Positions 27,240 through 38,132 of a DNA stretch of 64,000 nt are shown piece after piece (position 1 is the first letter of the stretch; the number at the start of each line of letters is the position of its first letter). A program made the translations under genes and the position numbers. The notes beneath the pieces were generated by a model. It saw only the letters and a program-made list of their open reading frames with translations. It did no database searches and was not told the DNA's origin. The stretch is from Vespa crabro (lineage: Eukaryota > Arthropoda > Insecta > Hymenoptera > Vespidae). The stretch lies in NCBI RefSeq assembly GCF_910589235.1, contig NC_060959.1:4366263-4430262 (forward strand). Reading direction: 5' to 3'.

Positions 27240-28139
27240 ACTAAAATAATTTTTTAAGTATAAATATTTAAAAAAAATAATGAGACACCGTATTACATAC
27301 AATGTCACTTCCCAAATTTCGGGAATAGAAAAATTGCCCCCAGAGAGATTTGAACTCTCGACCCCTGGTTTACAAGACCAGTGCTCTAACCCCTGAGCTA
27401 TGGAGGCTTGTGTTAGTAGTTTCCTTACATTTATTCTTCAACATACTTCATATACGAATAGAAGATACTTCTTTAATTTATATATTATAATAATCAACGA
27501 GCATTGTTTATTTAAAAATAAATGATGTACAAAATAATTTTATATGGAATTTTATATGAATATGGATGTCACTATGATTATTAATTTATAATTTCAAATG
27601 TGAATATAAAAATAGAAAATATATAAAAGGACACTTATTCATTAAGATTTATTTTATAATGTTTATTTAAAAAATAATAAATATTTGTTAAAAAAATAAT
27701 TATATATGTATATTTTAATCATATATATGAATACATATATGTTAAAAAATATAATAAATATATCAAATAAAAATATATGATATATATAAATATAAAATAA
27801 TAAATATTAATATTTACTTCTTTATTATATTATTCGATCTTACAATTTATTATCTTATTCTAATATTTAATTTCTTTTAATATCAATAGATAAATTATCG
27901 ATAATGTTATTTAACACTTACACCATAAAAGTTTTAATTATTCAGAGCTATTAGCACTCTGTCAGCGTGAACACGTTATTCCTACGAAAACTAACCGCAA
28001 GGTCGATCAAGACGCCAGTATACTTGAATGCAAGACGAATATTAAAGACTTACGTGATGGAAAATACTTCCATATTTTCTTCGACTTATTCACGATCAAT
28101 TTTTTTGTCGTTATTCATTTCCGACATTTAATTCTATTG

Positions 28140-28196
<57 letters not shown>

Positions 28197-29638
28197 TCAC
28201 AGAATTAATAAAAATTGAAGACATCTTTTCAATATCATAGGATATACTTTTATTTTTCAGGTACCCATGAATGAAACAGATTTTAATATATTGTGGATGG
28301 GAAATCACCCAAAGCCGGATATTCTTCGTAACTTGCAGTCTTACCAAAAAGTTAATCACTTTCCAAGGTAAAGATTAATCATAATAATAAATTAAAATTA
28401 CTTGTATAACTTATGCGGAACAAATTTATGAGTAAATTAATATATTTGCAGATCCTACGAAATCACACGGAAAGATCGATTGTATAAGAACATTGAGGCA
28501 ATGCAAAGAAGTAAAGGCTTGCGAAACTTGGATTTCATTCCACAAACCTTCCTTTTACCCAGTGAATCAAGAGAATTACTTACTGCGCATTTTAGGTACC
28601 GAGGACCTTGGATCGTCAAACCAAAAGCCAGTTCTCGTGGACGCGGAATTTATATTGTTAATAGTGTGAGCATAATAATTTTTAGGTATGATTTTATCTA
28701 GGGATAGGTGTAAGAGATAGGAGTTTCTGTATAACTATTGTTTATCTTCGATTTTGGGTGACTAAACTGTTATTTCTTTTTTATTATAATATATATAAAC
28801 ATATATATATATATATCAATATATATATATATGCTTACAATTTTCTTGTTAATAATCATTCATAATTTTTTAATGTTTGTATTACAGCCTGAGAAAATCC
28901 TTACAGATGAATCTGTGATAGTTGCACAATATATAAATAATCCATTGTTAGTGGATGGGCACAAATGCGATTTACGTCTCTATGTTGCTGTAACAAATTA
29001 TGACCCATTATTGATATATCTATATGAAGAAGGATTAGTGAGGTTTGCAACTGTTAAATATGATGGTGGTAATCAATACGTTTGGAATCCTTGTATGCAC
29101 TTATGTAACTACAGCATCAATAAATTCCATGTAGATTATGTTAAGTAAGTTGCATTCTTCTCTATTCTCTAATTTGACATATATATGTGTACATGAAATT
29201 CAATATGTTAACGTTCATTTCATAAACTATGTATTTTTTCTTTTAAATATAGAAGTGAAGATCCAGATGCAGAAGATGTAGGTCATAAGTGGACATTATC
29301 TGCATTATTAAGACATTTACGTTCTATTGGTCAAGATACTGAACAACTAATGCAACGTATCGAAGATATTATAATTAAATCAATTTTAGCTACTGCTTCC
29401 GGAATTGTTAGCGGTGTTAAACAATTCGTGAAACATCCAGAAACATGTTTTGGTAATAATAATTACGATTTATATATAATAATTGTATTATTACAATATT
29501 TTTTATATCCCTATGATATTTCCAATTCTGCATGATATATAAACTATTAAATTATATATATATATATTTATATATATATTTATATATTTATATATATATT
29601 TATATATTTATATATATATATTTATATATTTATATATA

Positions 29639-29717
<79 letters not shown>

Positions 29718-30316
29718 TATCTTTGTATTTTTGCTTGACGTGTAAATAGCATATATATCCAAAATCCATGATTGAAATCCTTTTTGCATCATAGAATTGT
29801 TTGGTTTTGACATCCTGATTGATGATACTTTAAAACCTTGGTTACTGGAAGTAAATCTGACACCATCATTGGGATGTGATTCTCCACTGGATGTCAGATT
29901 AAAATCAGCATTAATAGCTGATTTACTTACTCTTGTTGGTATTCCTGCTGTTGATCCAATGTTACGGCCTCAAAGTATGCATCTAAATCGTTCTTTGGTT
30001 AATCCTACTAAAAGAATGGCTGGTGTAAGTGTATAAAGTAAAACGTAGTAAGAAAGATTTTTATTATTTCCTTTACTACGTGTACATTCATTTATTTTAA
30101 TTTTATGCAGTATCGAAGAGTGCAATCCGCGGAAACATTAGCTCATAAAAAAAAAAGTGTTGGGAAGAGTAATATAATAAAAGTAGGATTAAGTTCTGAA
30201 CAACAACGAATAGTAGCATCCGCGAAAGCACAGTTTGAAAGAAGAGGAGGATTTGTTCGCATATTTCCTAGTCCAAAGTCATGGGAAATGTATTCACAAT
30301 ATTTAGGTATTTTTGT

Positions 30317-30377
<61 letters not shown>

Positions 30378-31695
30378 TATCTATATACATATATAGATAT
30401 ATAATACATATATAGATAAATAATTAAACAAATATATACAAATTTTTTGTCTATTTACAGATACATCAACTGGTATACCAATAGTTTCTGATCCATTAGG
30501 ACCTGGAAGAATTCCACAATCAGTCACCACAAACCACAATTTAATGTTACATGAACAATTGTTTCCTGCGGCTAATCGAAATACTGGTTTTGTTATCCCA
30601 GAAGTTACATTAGACAGATTGTCTAGGTAAGTTTTCAGTTATATATTATTAAATATATTTAAATATCATTTATATAAAATCCAACATTTTCTATATAGAT
30701 ATGAAAGGTATGAAAGAGCTCTAGTAAAGGGTCATAAACAAAGTTTAGATCGTGGTGATAGTAAGGAAAATATGGATGTAGATACTCATAAATATAAAAA
30801 TTTAGTTATGAAATCAATGCAAGAAGGAAATACATTAAGGTTTGTATAATATTTTATAACAAAAAAAAAATATTTTCATATCTCTGATATATATTCATAA
30901 ATGAAAACAATTTTCTATTGATTATTTTTATTAATTACTTACTTATTTTAATAATTATTTAATTGATACATTGTATATTTTTCAGTCCTGGTGAAGCAAG
31001 AAAAGCTTTTGGTTTATATTTAGGACACATACTCCGTAAAATATCACAATCGAATGCAGATCCAGCTTGCTGTGATCTTGTTATGAAATTTCTCCAACAG
31101 TCCTCGTCTAACTTAAGAACTCCGTTTTTATTTACAGTAAGTAGAAATTTTTATTTTCTGATATATTACTATAAAATATATTTTCTATAATGTAAATAAT
31201 AATAATACAAGTATTAAAAATATCATTCTTGTATTAATAGTTACCAAGCAGTAAGCTGAGTGACAAAGATCGTGCAGCTATAACTGCTAAGCAATTATCA
31301 GATTTCTTACACTTATATAATAGAGAAACAGAACTTTATGCAGATACAGTTGATCGTCCATGTACTGTTCCCAATAGACTTTTCCAAAAGTTCCTGGCTG
31401 CGGCAGGGTAATTATTTATTTATATTCAAAAAATTATTAAAATATTATAATACAAGTTTTATATTTATAATACAGCGAAGAAGACCTCGATGATGTATTA
31501 ATCTTGCAAACCCAACTGTACAAGTGTGCACATAGTTTTTTGGGTAGAAGTGGTTTTGCTGGAAGTTTGCGTGGACCTAATCTTTTATGTTCATTACCAC
31601 ATATAACTTCTCGAGTGTATTCGAATGCTGCTACAACCGAACAATGCAAATGCACACAATCCTCTACAAGAACTACAAAAGCTCCAAGAACATAG
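12300..31695 (+). CDS. TTLL5: Tubulin polyglutamylase, TTLL5 type
   Basis: An ATP-dependent ligase that adds glutamate chains to tubulin tails. Fourteen coding exons: 12300-12466, 13086-13169, 13253-13376, 28261-28367, 28452-28665, 28888-29144, 29253-29452, 29795-30024, 30111-30306, 30461-30626, 30699-30839, 30986-31136, 31241-31407 and 31476-31695. All junctions keep frame, giving 807 residues. The TTL core has WIVKP (Lys217), ASSRGRG (220-226), DLRLYV, LYEEG and LLEVNLTPSLG (Glu403, Asn405). RRGGFVRIFP from 505 matches the cationic microtubule-binding region of TTLL5. The first three exons match the vertebrate N-terminus (TYKIFQTDTKLI), and SHGLSEV/PMNETDFNILW joins across a 14,884-bp intron (13377-28260). 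An acceptor ends at 12291, nine bases before the ATG, so 5' UTR exons lie further up. The protein is shorter than vertebrate TTLL5, lacking the long C-terminal tail. The big intron hosts two other genes. Confidence 0.93.
14222..15967 (-). CDS. Leucine-rich-repeat protein nested in a TTLL5 intron
   Basis: One uninterrupted coding exon of 581 residues from the ATG at 15967 to the stop at 14222. Irregular leucine-rich repeats of the AMN1/FBXL cysteine-containing kind run through it, for example LESLELARSALLRLDCKLL, CPKLVVLDVACSRQVTDAGL, LRVLNVASTSITSAGVLLAL and LTALHIHSCFDLTNEHLEKL. I see no F-box, signal peptide or membrane segment, so it is probably a cytosolic or nuclear scaffold; exact family not recognised. 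A splice acceptor (TTTTCAG) ends at 15985, so upstream exons exist; the spliced 5' exon may be the one ending at 23186. An out-of-frame ATG at 15981 opens a short overlapping uORF. The frame stays open to the acceptor, so an upstream coding start split by the splice is possible. It is antisense to TTLL5, between its coding exons 3 and 4. Confidence 0.85.
   Translation of the reverse strand: MPGHRQPNSLEGLSLGQVCQQLDGTCRRLQVLSQESSAAQVLAFAKQTIRPYYINALPARLRSQVIEETSRMLYGPSSDGSTLISGPAPLYLLALLLGHDIKQLRVILCCYYGCSHQTSLLKLLASEGIGLESLELARSALLRLDCKLLRSALLNMKNLLSLTLRNIASDAVLQVIGKACPKLVVLDVACSRQVTDAGLKQLLLQVELRDKAPHTTTQEPTSWSKLKTLLSSRLKMRGSKSEKKEKQGVLLEYYESRNFICDTLRVLNVASTSITSAGVLLALVYVPQLESLAEYSHMGRVVEIMNRGLIGLKTPFSLTQARSCRTTPARLELLAQACPRVEKLHISEPHHPPEALRLFPYVTSLTVHGIPAQREWLDGFYDYLRTNGQNLKELNLRIIQNENLIQIDLKEIFSNCPNLRILTKDGFSIIWAEGSDPPPLKYLRKIQLGHTINALAITKILSLAPELTALHIHSCFDLTNEHLEKLLSIPTRPRSGRKSDKNENSLVQNLTCFYIYEASKVSATTVLNMFQNCKRLRRIGNLANWGLDCEGVTMLRTTLARANLDVDLCPGSHWFWSNCIQ
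16195..16203 (-). promoter_or_regulatory. E2F-type site upstream of the nested LRR gene
   Basis: TTTCCCGCC on the minus strand matches the E2F/DP consensus. It is 228 bp upstream of the LRR start codon, in a small GC-richer block (about 16190-16265). It could mark a proximal promoter alternative to the distal one near 23.3 kb. Confidence 0.4.
19353..19361. promoter_or_regulatory. Grainyhead-type site in an intronic island
   Basis: AACCGGTTT, the palindromic Grainyhead/CP2 consensus, lies in a complex GC-richer block (about 19230-19500) within the TTLL5 intron. This suggests an enhancer or promoter active in epithelia; function is inferred from the motif only. Confidence 0.4.
19970..20022. 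repeat. (TA)n microsatellite
   Basis: About 50 bp of TA inside the diverged tandem array. Confidence 0.95.
20380..20460. mobile_element. Solo mariner terminal-repeat pair (81-bp deletion derivative)
   Basis: TTGGGTTGGCAATTAAGTGA at the left end and, on the minus strand, TTGGGTTAGCAACTAAGTGA at the right end form about 26-bp inverted repeats of mariner type. Both ends are flanked by TA, the expected target duplication. The 81-bp body has no coding capacity. Confidence 0.88.
21270..21329. repeat. (AAT)n microsatellite
   Basis: About 60 bp of uninterrupted AAT in the TTLL5 intron. Confidence 0.95.
23080..23160. repeat. (GA)n and GA-rich tract
   Basis: GA dinucleotides from about 23080 to 23117, then a purine-rich imperfect stretch. 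It flanks one side of the GC-rich island at 23187-23422. Confidence 0.9.
23187..23422. promoter_or_regulatory. GC/CpG-rich island, candidate bidirectional promoter with first exons
   Basis: This is the most CpG-rich block of the window (for example GTCGCGCCACCGCCGGCGCA). On the minus strand it runs into a good donor, CAAG|GTAGGC, after 23186. On the plus strand it runs into CTGTAT|GTAAGT after 23422. The simplest reading is divergent transcription: a minus-strand 5' UTR exon for the nested LRR gene (acceptor ending at 15985) and a plus-strand alternative first exon for TTLL5 (next acceptor ending at 28260, with an in-frame ATG at 28267). The minus-strand exon has several short uORFs. No transcript evidence. 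Confidence 0.45.
23576..23655. repeat. (CT)n microsatellite
   Basis: About 78 bp of nearly pure CT on the other side of the GC-rich island. Long GA/CT tracts can bind GAGA-factor-type proteins and adopt triplex structures. Confidence 0.95.
24655..24760. repeat. CT-rich imperfect microsatellite
   Basis: CT dinucleotides mixed with TTTCTCTC and TATCTATC motifs; a further CT-rich stretch lies at about 25648-25742. Confidence 0.85.
27329..27333 (-). terminator. RNA polymerase III terminator of the tRNA
   Basis: Five T residues on the minus strand, starting two bases after the discriminator base, as expected for pol III termination. Confidence 0.8.
27335..27407 (-). tRNA. tRNA-Thr (UGU)
   Basis: 73 nt that fold into a full cloverleaf. 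The acceptor stem GCCTCCA pairs with TGGGGGC, with one G-T pair, and A is the discriminator. The D arm is GCTC/GAGC. The anticodon stem CTGGT/ACCAG encloses CTTGTAA, with anticodon TGT. The T arm is GAGAG/CTCTC around TTCAAAT. There is no intron and no encoded CCA, as expected for a nuclear gene. It lies antisense inside TTLL5 intron 3, about 850 bp upstream of coding exon 4. Confidence 0.97.
28142..28193. repeat. (TA)n microsatellite
   Basis: About 50 bp of TA just upstream of TTLL5 coding exon 4. Confidence 0.95.
29558..29714. repeat. TA-rich microsatellite with TATATTTA interruptions
   Basis: About 155 bp filling much of a 342-bp TTLL5 intron (29453-29794). Tyr/Ile-rich frames across it are artefacts. 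Confidence 0.95.
30321..30373. repeat. (TA)n microsatellite
   Basis: TA run in the TTLL5 intron 30307-30460, beginning about 15 bp after the splice donor. Confidence 0.95.
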
Positions 31696-32839
31696 AGTAT
31701 AATAATTTTATTTATAAATTACCAGTTCTTTATTATTAATATTAAGATTATAGAATATTCTGGTTTAAGCGGACAATCATTCATTAGGATATGAGTGATC
31801 ATTGTCTCTCTTTTACTGGCGTGAAGAATGTAATTATGAAAATGAATATTTTGGATACGCTTAAAAAGCGCTTTAACAGTTCTACGAAATAGAAAAGTTT
31901 ATTAATAGCATAAGTCTAACGATTTTTAACAATCTTGCTCGAAATTTAATCATTTTATTGACTGTCCAAACATTTCAAATTTTGGACAAAATTTAAACAG
32001 CATTACCCAAGCTAGTCTTGAAAGATATATTTATTAATTGATATTAATCATACAATAACATATGAAGAAGCACAATGAAAAAGCGTAATTAGATACAATT
32101 ATACAAATGGCTAAAGATATATAAAAATTTGGGAAAAAAAATATGCGGTAATTTGTATGAAAATAATATATTGCTTTTATTAAATCAATGATTAAATCTC
32201 TAAAGCAGGTCTATTTTCATTAAATTATGACAAACTTTATCAATCAGTTATGGTAAAGCATCATGAAATAGTCGATTTTTTCATTGATATTACAAACTAC
32301 TACAAATTACTACTTACCTTCTTAGCACAAATAATAGACATATTATCAATAATTTATATTATAATTGCTACACGATTACAGTAATATATGATTCTTATTT
32401 ATTTACCTTTATGAGTATAAAAATTTGTCTTAATAAGGATATAACAATAATTTATACTACTCATGATTGATAAAGTATATTTACAATCATATTCAAAATG
32501 TTCCTATACTTATTATATGTTTCTGTAATTGATTTTAAAAATAATATTTGTTGACATTCATGTTTCTGCATCTAGTCACAGTAAAAAGGAATATTTATTA
32601 TTATCGAAGGAGACTAATTCCATAATACACGGCAACATTTATTTATTTATTTATTTATTACATTTAGAAATAATTATAGTTAAACATCATAGTAAATATG
32701 TTAATATATCGTAAAAGAGAAGCAAATAATAATATATTATAAAAGCTACATGATGCAAACTATTATCAGGAATTAATTGAACATAATTTGTTCTCCTTTT
32801 CTTTTTTTTTTTTTTTTTTCCCCTAAAAATATTAATGTG

Positions 32840-32889
<50 letters not shown>

Positions 32890-34885
32890 AAAAAAAAAAG
32901 TGAATGTCTTGATGCATGAACAAGGCTATAATATATGTACTAATAAGATATCAATTTGCATAAGTTAAAGCTAGATACTTTACATTTATATACTGCTTTT
33001 TTAATGCTATGAGCAAATTTATCTATTAAAGGATAATTTATACAGTCATTAATCAAAATGGATTACAATGATGATGTAGTTCGGCTTATTGTATGTAGAG
33101 CAATATTTCCATCCACATAATTCCGTCGATATTTTGAGAATTTACTGCTTTTTCTTCCAGATGAAATATTTTTTCACCCAACGCTTGCTAAATATATTCT
33201 ATTTACTTGATATTATTAAGATATAAAAGATGTGCTAAACGTTATTCACAAAGATAACCATTTGAATTTGCTTACTGTGATATAAGTACATTTTATGTAT
33301 TATAAACAAATATGGCACCCGTAGCATAATTTAAATAATTTGATTACTATGCACAGTACATAATGATACTGAAAAATTTTCAAATTAATACAATTTAAAA
33401 TAAAAATGTAGCATCATTCTTTATAAGATGCAAAAATCATGTGTACTGTTGCTGCCTAATACAAAAAAAAAAAAAAAAAACTAAAACATTATTACAAAGA
33501 AAAAGAAAAATATAGAAGTAGCGTAAATAGTTTACCTTATAAGCCTAATGTTTTTAAAATATATAATATGGTATTACAACTTTATTTTACAACGAATAAG
33601 ATAATTCAGTAGATACTTATAAGAATATCAATTATCCAATGAATAGCTTTGATTGCAACCAACGCAGTTATAATTGCAGGGAAAGTAAAGATATGGAAGT
33701 ATTTGCTTTATATTAAAAAAAAAAAAAAAGAAAAAAAAAGAAAAAGAAAAAAAAGAAAGAAAAAGAAAAAGAAAAAACAAGTTTAAGAAAATATTAATTA
33801 CATTTAATGCATAAACAATATATTTGTCTTGCTTGCACAGTGAAAAATAATCTAATTATTAAAACATTTACATCTATCTAAATGTGAGAGCATAAACATT
33901 TAAACAATTAATATTTAATAATATAGTATTCAAATTTTACTCATTAACTCTGATATATCCACATCTTTATTAATAGCGATATAATACATTTTATAAAGGA
34001 TATACATGCATATCGTTTGTATGTTCTCTTCAATTTATAAAATAAAATTGTAAGATCAGTTTTTCAAATTTGTATTAAAACCAAAAATGTGGTATATATA
34101 GTATATTATTTTATAGAAATAAGTTTTATTTACAATATGTGTAATGCACAAAATTATGCTGTTCACTTTATTGATACAGAACCTCTTATTCTCGAAGTTA
34201 TATTGTTTGACTGGTTATTATACTTTATGGAATAAGTATTTTGACAGTTATAAAAGAAATGATAAAATATCTACTCCAAAATTTGGAGTTCAAACTGCCT
34301 TTCCTGTTAAAATTATACAGGCTTAGTAAATATGTATCTTCAATGAAGTTTACTATTAATTAATAAACTATATAGCGATCTTTTTAATTTTATTCTTACC
34401 AATAGTTTATAATAAAACTAATATCTTTGTACTTAATTTATTAAATATTACTCTATGCTTAATAAGATATACACCTGAGTGTTCCAAAAAGACTTCTGTT
34501 AAATTGTGTCACACATAAATTTATAATTATGATTTCATTGTATTCTTATAATAATTGAAGTTATATTAATTATCTTTTATACATATTATGTTATTTTTAT
34601 TTTTATTATATTAATGTGTTCATTGTGATTTCCTTTATTAAATATATGCAATAAGTCAATCACTTATTAAAATTTTACATGTCCATTTAGTCAATTTTAT
34701 AAATAAAACAAATTTTCAATTATAATGCATATGATTTAGAAAAAAAAAAGATGAAGCAATAGCAAAACTATATACAAATATTTAATCTAAAAATGTATAT
34801 AGGTGCTGCAAATGCAACACTCCCTTCCTACCTGTGATCTATAAAGTTTACTAGTCAGCTTATTGCATTTACTTACTGATAAAAC

Positions 34886-34956
<71 letters not shown>

Positions 34957-34959
34957 TAC

Positions 34960-34990
<31 letters not shown>

Positions 34991-35514
34991 TACTAATAAT
35001 AATAATATATATTATATATGTATTATATAATATAATATAATAAACATAGTTGCATAAATTATTTTACTATAATATTATTACCAATCAGGTAACATAGTAT
35101 ATACTCAGATCCATGACAACTGTATTAAAATACGTAATTATCTTGATATAGTTGATATGTGATATAAAAAGAACATCGAAAATAATATATTCGATATTAA
35201 TATGAACTTTTTTAGTTAATATGAAACTGAAACTTTTCTAGAATTTTTCTTCGATCTTACAATATATGGGATGCATTAAATAATATTTTGTGTTAAATCA
35301 TATTTTCGCATTATTAAATTGTCATTCAAATAGAAAGAAATCTCAATAAATAAAATGTAAAATATATATGATATGTTACATGTTATTATTACCTGAATAT
35401 TATTAGTGTAATACTCCTTATATCATTGGTTTACATTTTAAACAAGCAAACAAATAAAAAGGAAAAGAAGCAAAATAATATAATTCCGAGAAAAGATTTT
35501 TAGCGCGAAATTTA
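31696..35514. other. TTLL5 3' region and intergenic DNA
   Basis: No convincing coding frame. The first several hundred bases are presumably TTLL5 3' UTR. A TA run (32840-32883), A-rich tracts (33462-33480, 33713-33776) and an AAT repeat (34888-35001) are present. A complex block at about 34800-34870 resembles conserved untranslated sequence and could belong to the 3' UTR of either strand. Confidence 0.45.
34888..35001. repeat. (AAT)n microsatellite
   Basis: About 110 bp of AAT interrupted twice by TTACT. Confidence 0.95.
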
Positions 35515-35643
35515 TTAGAAAGATAGCGGTAATGGAATACGCATTGTGGCGACCTCGTTGCGACTGTTACGCCTTCTCTGGCAAGCACATAAAGACAACA
35601 AACACGCTATGAAACCACAAAAGAAGCCGGTAACAAAAGAAGA
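35515..35643 (-). CDS. Possible last exon: membrane segment with basic tail
   Basis: After an acceptor (TTTTTTCAG) an open frame of 42 codons ends in TAA. It encodes a hydrophobic stretch, FVTGFFCGFIACLLSLCAC, followed at once by QRRRNSR, and reads like a membrane helix with a positively charged cytosolic tail. The block is clearly less AT-rich than its surroundings. I found no upstream exon between here and RTCA, so the parent gene is unknown. It may instead be non-coding DNA that happens to stay open. Confidence 0.3.
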   Translation of the reverse strand, partial: SSFVTGFFCGFIACLLSLCACQRRRNSRNEVATMRIPLPLSF

Positions 35644-36436
35644 CTGAAAAAATCATCCATCCTGAAATCATATCCAAAGCTGCCAAAGTTAATTATTGGT
35701 TAAACTACTGTGTACCTGATAAAGTTAAATAAATATATTATAATCATTGCTTGATTCATAAAGTTTTTATTTACAAAGTTTCTATTTACAAAATTTCTAC
35801 TTACATGAATAACTCATAGCATGCAAATTGCGAACATTATTGTTCCTTCATGTTTTTAACTTATAAGGTAAAGATCATGCATTTAATTGAATTGAATTTA
35901 ATTAAAAAAATAATTTTAATACAAATTTTTTTAATATTACCTAACACTGGCTAAATTTGTGAATATTATATAAATTAATATGTATGTGTGCACGCACAAA
36001 GATATAAATTTTCATCTCTAAGATATATTATTTTAAAGAAAGAATATGTTAATTTAAATAAATATAATTGTAATCTCTAAATAGAGTAGTTAATGTAAAT
36101 AATATTTTTAATTTTATCCTGCACGTCCTGATATTATGTGATTGTGTTATATTTGATTTTTATATATATGATATAAGCATTGCCGTAAAATTTGAAAGTT
36201 ACTATTAAAACAGCAATTTTAGACAATATTTTAGAGAAGAAAAAATTGGTTCTATAGCAGGCTATAGATAGATAAATTTCCCTTTTTACTGATCATCTAC
36301 ATTCTTTGACAGAAATTCGCTCGACTGAGTTAATATTTAATGTGTCGAACATACGCATTCAACCGGCACTTTCAGAATATGGCACTTTAATTATCCTTTA
36401 TCCTTGAATAAATGCATGTTTAGATCTTTTTCTAAA
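35644..36436. other. RTCA upstream region
   Basis: AT-rich, with no gene recognised. The last 150 bp before the RTCA ATG are less AT-rich and likely hold its promoter and 5' UTR. Confidence 0.4.
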
Positions 36437-38059
36437 ATGTCATCAATAATCAAGATTGATGGAAGTATAGGGGAAGGTGTAAGTTTGTATTTGTTTAATG
36501 TTTTGTAAAACATTATATATTAAAAGAAGCATATATTATCAATATATTATACAGGGTGGACAAATTTTAAGAGTAGCTGTATCTTTGAGTGCACTTTATG
36601 GAATACCTATTGAGATTAATAATATAAGAGCAGGCCGATCTACACCTGGATTAGCAAGGCAACATTTAAAAGGTACACATACATATCTATTATAAGAAGG
36701 ATATTTTAAGTTTTTATATATTTACTTGATAATATTTCTACTTTATTAATTTAATAGGAATAGAATTAGTGAAAGATATGTGTAATGCAGAAGTTTCTGG
36801 AGCATATTTAGGATCAACACATTTAAAGTTCTATCCAAAATCATTACATAGACATGCAACTGAATTTGAAGCTGATCTGCCGACAAATGGCTCTATATGT
36901 TTGTTGGCACAAATTGCATTACCATGTGTTCTATTTCTACCACAAAAATCTAATATTCTATTAATTCTTAAAGGAGGCACAAATGTTACTATGGCACCTC
37001 ATATAGAATATCTTACAGAAGTAATTAGGCCCATATTGAATAAATTTGGAGCAGATTTTGATTTTGTTATTTTAAAAAGGTGTTTATTAGTTTTTATTCA
37101 TTTCTTTTATATAAAATTTCACATGTACGTAGTTTTAAATTAATTATGATTGAAGGGGTTATTATCCAGAGGGAGTAGGTACAGTGCATTTACGTATAAC
37201 ACCAATAAGAAACTTGAATGCAGTTAACATAACTGATCTTGGTATACTTCGTGAAATATCAGGCTGGGCTTATGTAACTGGATATATAAGTATAAATGTA
37301 TGTTAAAATCAATTATAAATATATTAATTATAATTAATATCAGTCTCATGTTATAGGAAGCAAAAAAAATAGCTATTGATGCTAAAACTTTCTTAAATTT
37401 TAAACTAACAAAAAATAATGTAGAAGTTCCTCCTATTAATATTGAATCTTCCAAAGAACACAGACAAACATATGGATCTGGTATTAAGTGAGTTTTAATA
37501 TCTAAAAAGAAAACTAAATACTCAAATATTTTTCATATTTTCTTTTATAATAAAAAAAAAAAACATCGGATTTTAATTAGAAAATATTGATAAATTATAT
37601 TTATTTCATTTAAAACAACAGTATAGTTTGCTCAACAACAACAGGCTGTATATTTGGTGGTTCTGGTATGACACTGAAAATAAGACACATGGTAAAACCA
37701 GGTATATTTGCAGCTAATGAAGTTTTAGAACCGTTCCTAAATGGAGCATGCGTAGATTATTATGCTCAAGATCAAGTAAGTTGCTTATTATAATTTCATG
37801 ACAAATTTATTATTCTTATTATAACTAATCTTTCTTTCTTTAGATAATAATTTTTATGGCATTGGCGAAAGGACTTTCAAGGGTTAAAATAGGAAACAAG
37901 ATTACTTCTCATACTAAGACTGCCATGAAAATTGCAGAAATAATGTTAGGCAACCGTGGACTTCGTTTTCATTTATTAGAAAGTGGAAGAGTAGGAAATT
38001 CACCTTCCTATATTTTAGAATGTGAAGGATGCGGATTGATCAATAATTTCACAAAATAA
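36437..38059 (+). CDS. RTCA: RNA 3'-terminal phosphate cyclase
   Basis: Converts RNA 3'-phosphates to 2',3'-cyclic phosphates using ATP, through an enzyme-AMP intermediate. Seven coding exons: 36437-36478, 36555-36672, 36758-37079, 37156-37297, 37357-37487, 37622-37775 and 37844-38059, giving 374 residues, close to animal RTCA. It starts IKIDGSIGEGGGQILRVAVS, the classic RtcA N-terminal glycine-rich signature. RAGRSTPGLARQH, KGGTNVTMAPHIEY and YYPEGVGTVHL follow in family order. Near the C-terminus SHTKTA contains His326, aligned with the adenylylated histidine of bacterial RtcA. The ORF ends with a short LECEGCGLINNF tail. The acceptor before exon 4 (TGATTGAAG) has a poor pyrimidine tract. 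A polyadenylation signal lies 44 bp after the stop. The gene is convergent with ALG11. Confidence 0.95.
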
Positions 38060-38102
38060 CATTAAAAATATATTACGATAGTAATTCGTGTTAAATATTT
38101 AA

Positions 38103-38108
38103 AATAAA
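38103..38108 (+). terminator. Polyadenylation signal of RTCA
   Basis: AATAAA, 44 bp past the RTCA stop and 25 bp before the far edge of the ALG11 coding region. Cleavage would be expected within or next to the ALG11 stop region. Confidence 0.6.
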
Positions 38109-38132
38109 TGTATAGTTTGTAAATTCTTAATA

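Larger units (their letters stand above)
13377..28260 (+). other. 14.9 kb TTLL5 intron: contents outside the nested genes
   Basis: 13377-14221 is AT-rich with nothing recognised. 16000-19200 has pyrimidine tracts, CA/TG repeats (17590-17660) and CTCA repeats (18030-18060). 19230-19500, 20820-20970, 22480-22660 and 23187-23422 are islands of clearly higher GC and complexity in an AT-rich background, and are the best regulatory or alternative-exon candidates. The 22480-22660 island contains a donor-like GCATACGTAAGT at about 22596-22607. 23660-27330 holds CT, TG and TA simple repeats and no gene. 27410-28260 is AT-rich, with a complex block at 27945-28090. Confidence 0.5.

Noticed and set aside
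29532..29813. Tyr/Ile-rich open frames
   Set aside because: Translations of TA microsatellites inside a TTLL5 intron; the same applies to similar frames at 28111, 30105 (tail), 32687 and 32777.
34888..35001. CRISPR-like regular repeat
   Set aside because: It is a trinucleotide microsatellite; no spacers, and the sequence is eukaryotic.
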